A DNA stretch of 21,145 bases from NCBI GenBank assembly GCA_000969725.1, contig JXSR01S068480.1; one strand, 5' to 3'. This DNA is from Ophiothrix spiculata (taxonomy: Eukaryota; Echinodermata; Ophiuroidea; Amphilepidida; Ophiotrichidae). The notes beneath the pieces were generated by a model. That model was given only the letters and a program-made list of their open reading frames with translations, was not told where the DNA came from and did no database searches. The position numbers and the translations under genes were made by a program. Positions 19,661 through 21,145 of this stretch are shown here, piece after piece. Each line of letters starts with the position of its first letter. The first letter of the stretch is position 1.

Positions 19661-20478
19661 GATATATGATGGCAGGTGGGGTTGGGTGAGTGAAAATGGA
19701 TGTGGAGGTAGGATATTGTAGAAGCGCCTAGCTAACAGAGCTGAGCTCTGTAGCCACGGCGCGTATGTTCAAGGGTATTAGAAAAATAAAAATTCCTTTA
19801 ATAGACCCCTGTAGAAACGAGTCCAGTTATCTCCAATTATTATTTTAAAAATCATTTCTTCATCGATATAAAAGTACTAGTATTCATTCCTATTTTACCA
19901 ACTAATTTCATTCAAATCTATCGTGGACCAGACACTATAATTTACAAAGACGTGGTTAAACAATAATTACGTAATGTGACAAAGAATGTTTTTAAAGTTC
20001 TTTACATGTCATTATTTTATCGGCAGTTTTCTATTCATTAAAGTCAAACATAAATAACACTGAAATATTTGAACAATACTGTTCTATATACTTTATTATA
20101 ATAAACTGTTTGCAAGGTCTGTGATGATTCATTCATGAATTGTGTTCAGTGACCTGATTAATATGATATTGCTCACATCCAGACTACCGTATCCACGTGC
20201 GCACATATCCCGTCATGCTTATTTATCATTGTGTGTAACACGTGATTTTACCCTAGACTATGATACAATTCTACACCATAAAATATAAAAAATTCTGATT
20301 AACAAACCAACGGCTAAATTCTGTACTTATACAGGTTATCTACCGTCATGTGCTGATATATTCAGCGGATGATCTATTCTGACCGAGATATTTCGAGTTT
20401 TATCCGTCCACGAACTTAGATATTACTGTGCGAATTCTGAGAAAGCTACCCGCGATCGTAATTTGCCGTGCTGTGCAC
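19661..20478. mobile_element. 818-bp segment interrupting block C, type unknown
   Basis: Block A has about 5 bp between GTAACA and CCTGGGAGTAAGAC (about 9328-9350), while C has 818 bp at the same point. No TIR, target duplication or coding region was found. Near the left end lies a weak tRNA-like stretch. A SINE-plus-flank or an unclassified insertion are possible; a rearrangement bringing in unrelated sequence cannot be excluded. Confidence 0.4.
19721..19780 (+). ncRNA. Weak tRNA-like stretch
   Basis: TAGCTAACAGAG at 19729-19740 resembles an A box and TGTTCAAGGGT at 19766-19776 weakly resembles a B box, at tRNA-like spacing. Inverted words (CAGAGCTGAGCTCTG) could form a stem. No cloverleaf closes by eye; reported only as a candidate. 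Confidence 0.15.
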
Positions 20479-20563
20479 ATTCCTTGGGCGTAAGACTGGT
20501 TGAATAAAGTGTCCCATTGCTTCTAAATTGGTCCAGACTTGAAGCTGCGTTTTTATTAATTAG

Positions 20564-20872
20564 ACCATTAGTTATTACACCATCAAGGTAAATTTTTTTT
20601 AAGATACTGGACGCTAAAGTAATAACGCCCTCTGTCACTGACAGCCAAATTTTGTATAACCAGAATCAGACGCAAATTAAGGAAAACGTTTAAATTTTAC
20701 CAAAGTAATCTGGAGATCAAAACGACATCAGAGCATCTTAACTCATTAGAACAAAATATTGGCCAAACATATTGCCCTTCCATAAGATTTGAGGTCCTCT
20801 TTCAGTTCAGGAGAGGGCAGTCAAGTTTGTCAATTTTAGAAATACCGGATTGCGAGCGCTAGTTATTTAGTC
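20564..20872. other. Gene-free stretch between C and T2
   Basis: No coding region or repeat recognised. It is unlike 12314-12627, which holds the same relative position in the first composite copy. Confidence 0.45.
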
Positions 20873-20986
20873 ATATGAGTTTGGAAATACTTCGATTGAA
20901 TTATTTCAAAAGGTTAAGCAAAGTGAACATGTTCAAGAATCTGTGGCAAGGTCAAATATAAGAGGGTCTAGTACAAACAAGAAATG
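20873..20986 (+). repeat. Block T2: second copy of T1
   Basis: Matches 12628-12739 from ATATGAGTTTGGAAATACTT to AGAAATG. Homology stops after that; the remaining 159 bases to the window end show nothing recognisable except a T-run near 21055-21065. Confidence 0.8.
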
Positions 20987-21145
20987 TCTTTAAAAAGATG
21001 CTGACAATAACTTGTGGTATGTTAATGAATGTTTTCATTGCATATCTCAGCGGTTTTTTTTTTTTATGTTGGGGGCTTTATGAGATAAAGTAGGCAACAT
21101 GTGAAGCAAAATTTTGAATGAATTGAAGTGATGTAGGATACTATC

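Larger units (their letters stand above)
18774..20563 (+). repeat. Block C: third copy of the A/B repeat, right part only, interrupted
   Basis: It starts at CTATTTGCTTGTTTAACCC, matching about 7668 in A, directly after S2, and follows A through TCCATACGGTAGCAAAGTTC (from about 19559) to GTAACCA at 19660. It then resumes at 20479 with TTGGGCGTAAGACTGGTTGA and ends near TTATTAATTAG. The left 1.2 kb of A/B is missing. C resembles A more than B at several variable sites (GTGGACCTCA; CTAAATTGGTCCAGACTTGA), which supports S1-A and S2-C as the paired copies. Confidence 0.78.

Overview
This is a non-genic, repeat-dominated stretch of an AT-rich animal genome. I found no host protein-coding gene, no rRNA and no complete tRNA gene. 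Open frames are short and most lie inside repeats. The mix of short terminal-inverted-repeat (TIR) elements, a decayed non-LTR retrotransposon, a CCCGGG-ended element and GGCGGCCAT-type repeats suggests an invertebrate, perhaps marine. That is inference, and the phylum cannot be read from this window.

Layout. Positions 1-600 hold a degenerate tandem repeat whose units carry TTTTGGCGGCCAT boxes. Positions 601-2760 show nothing recognisable. A 415-bp PIF/Harbinger-like MITE lies at 2764-3178. From about 3300 to 12740 comes a composite repeat landscape: block S1 (3300-5570, with a palindromic minisatellite and a tRNA-like segment), block A (5908-9490, with three nested elements), a broken LINE reverse transcriptase (9505-10375), block B (10388-12100, a second copy of A), a palindromic mariner-type MITE (12103-12313) and a short block T1 (12628-12739).

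After a spacer with a 113-bp direct repeat pair and a 383-bp CCCGGG-ended element (13809-14191), the landscape partly repeats in the same order and orientation. S2 (14806-18773) matches S1, C (18774-20563, interrupted) matches the right part of A and B, and T2 (20873-20986) matches T1. The period is about 11 kb.

The paralogous blocks act as internal empty-site controls. Comparing S1 with S2, and A with B and C, exposes insertions with exact boundaries and target-site duplications (TSDs): TTAA elements at 6479-6982 and 7165-7635, a 763-bp element with CCAGG duplications at 8408-9170, a TA element at 15721-15936, a long hairpin element at about 16711-17121 and a TAAA element at 17746-18370. The sequence therefore records a relative order of events: the duplication, or insertion of two sibling copies, came first, and most small elements came later and hit only one copy.

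I see no cooperating gene system. The interest lies in the repeat archaeology, the non-autonomous elements whose transposase families are uncertain, and a hairpin-forming element.
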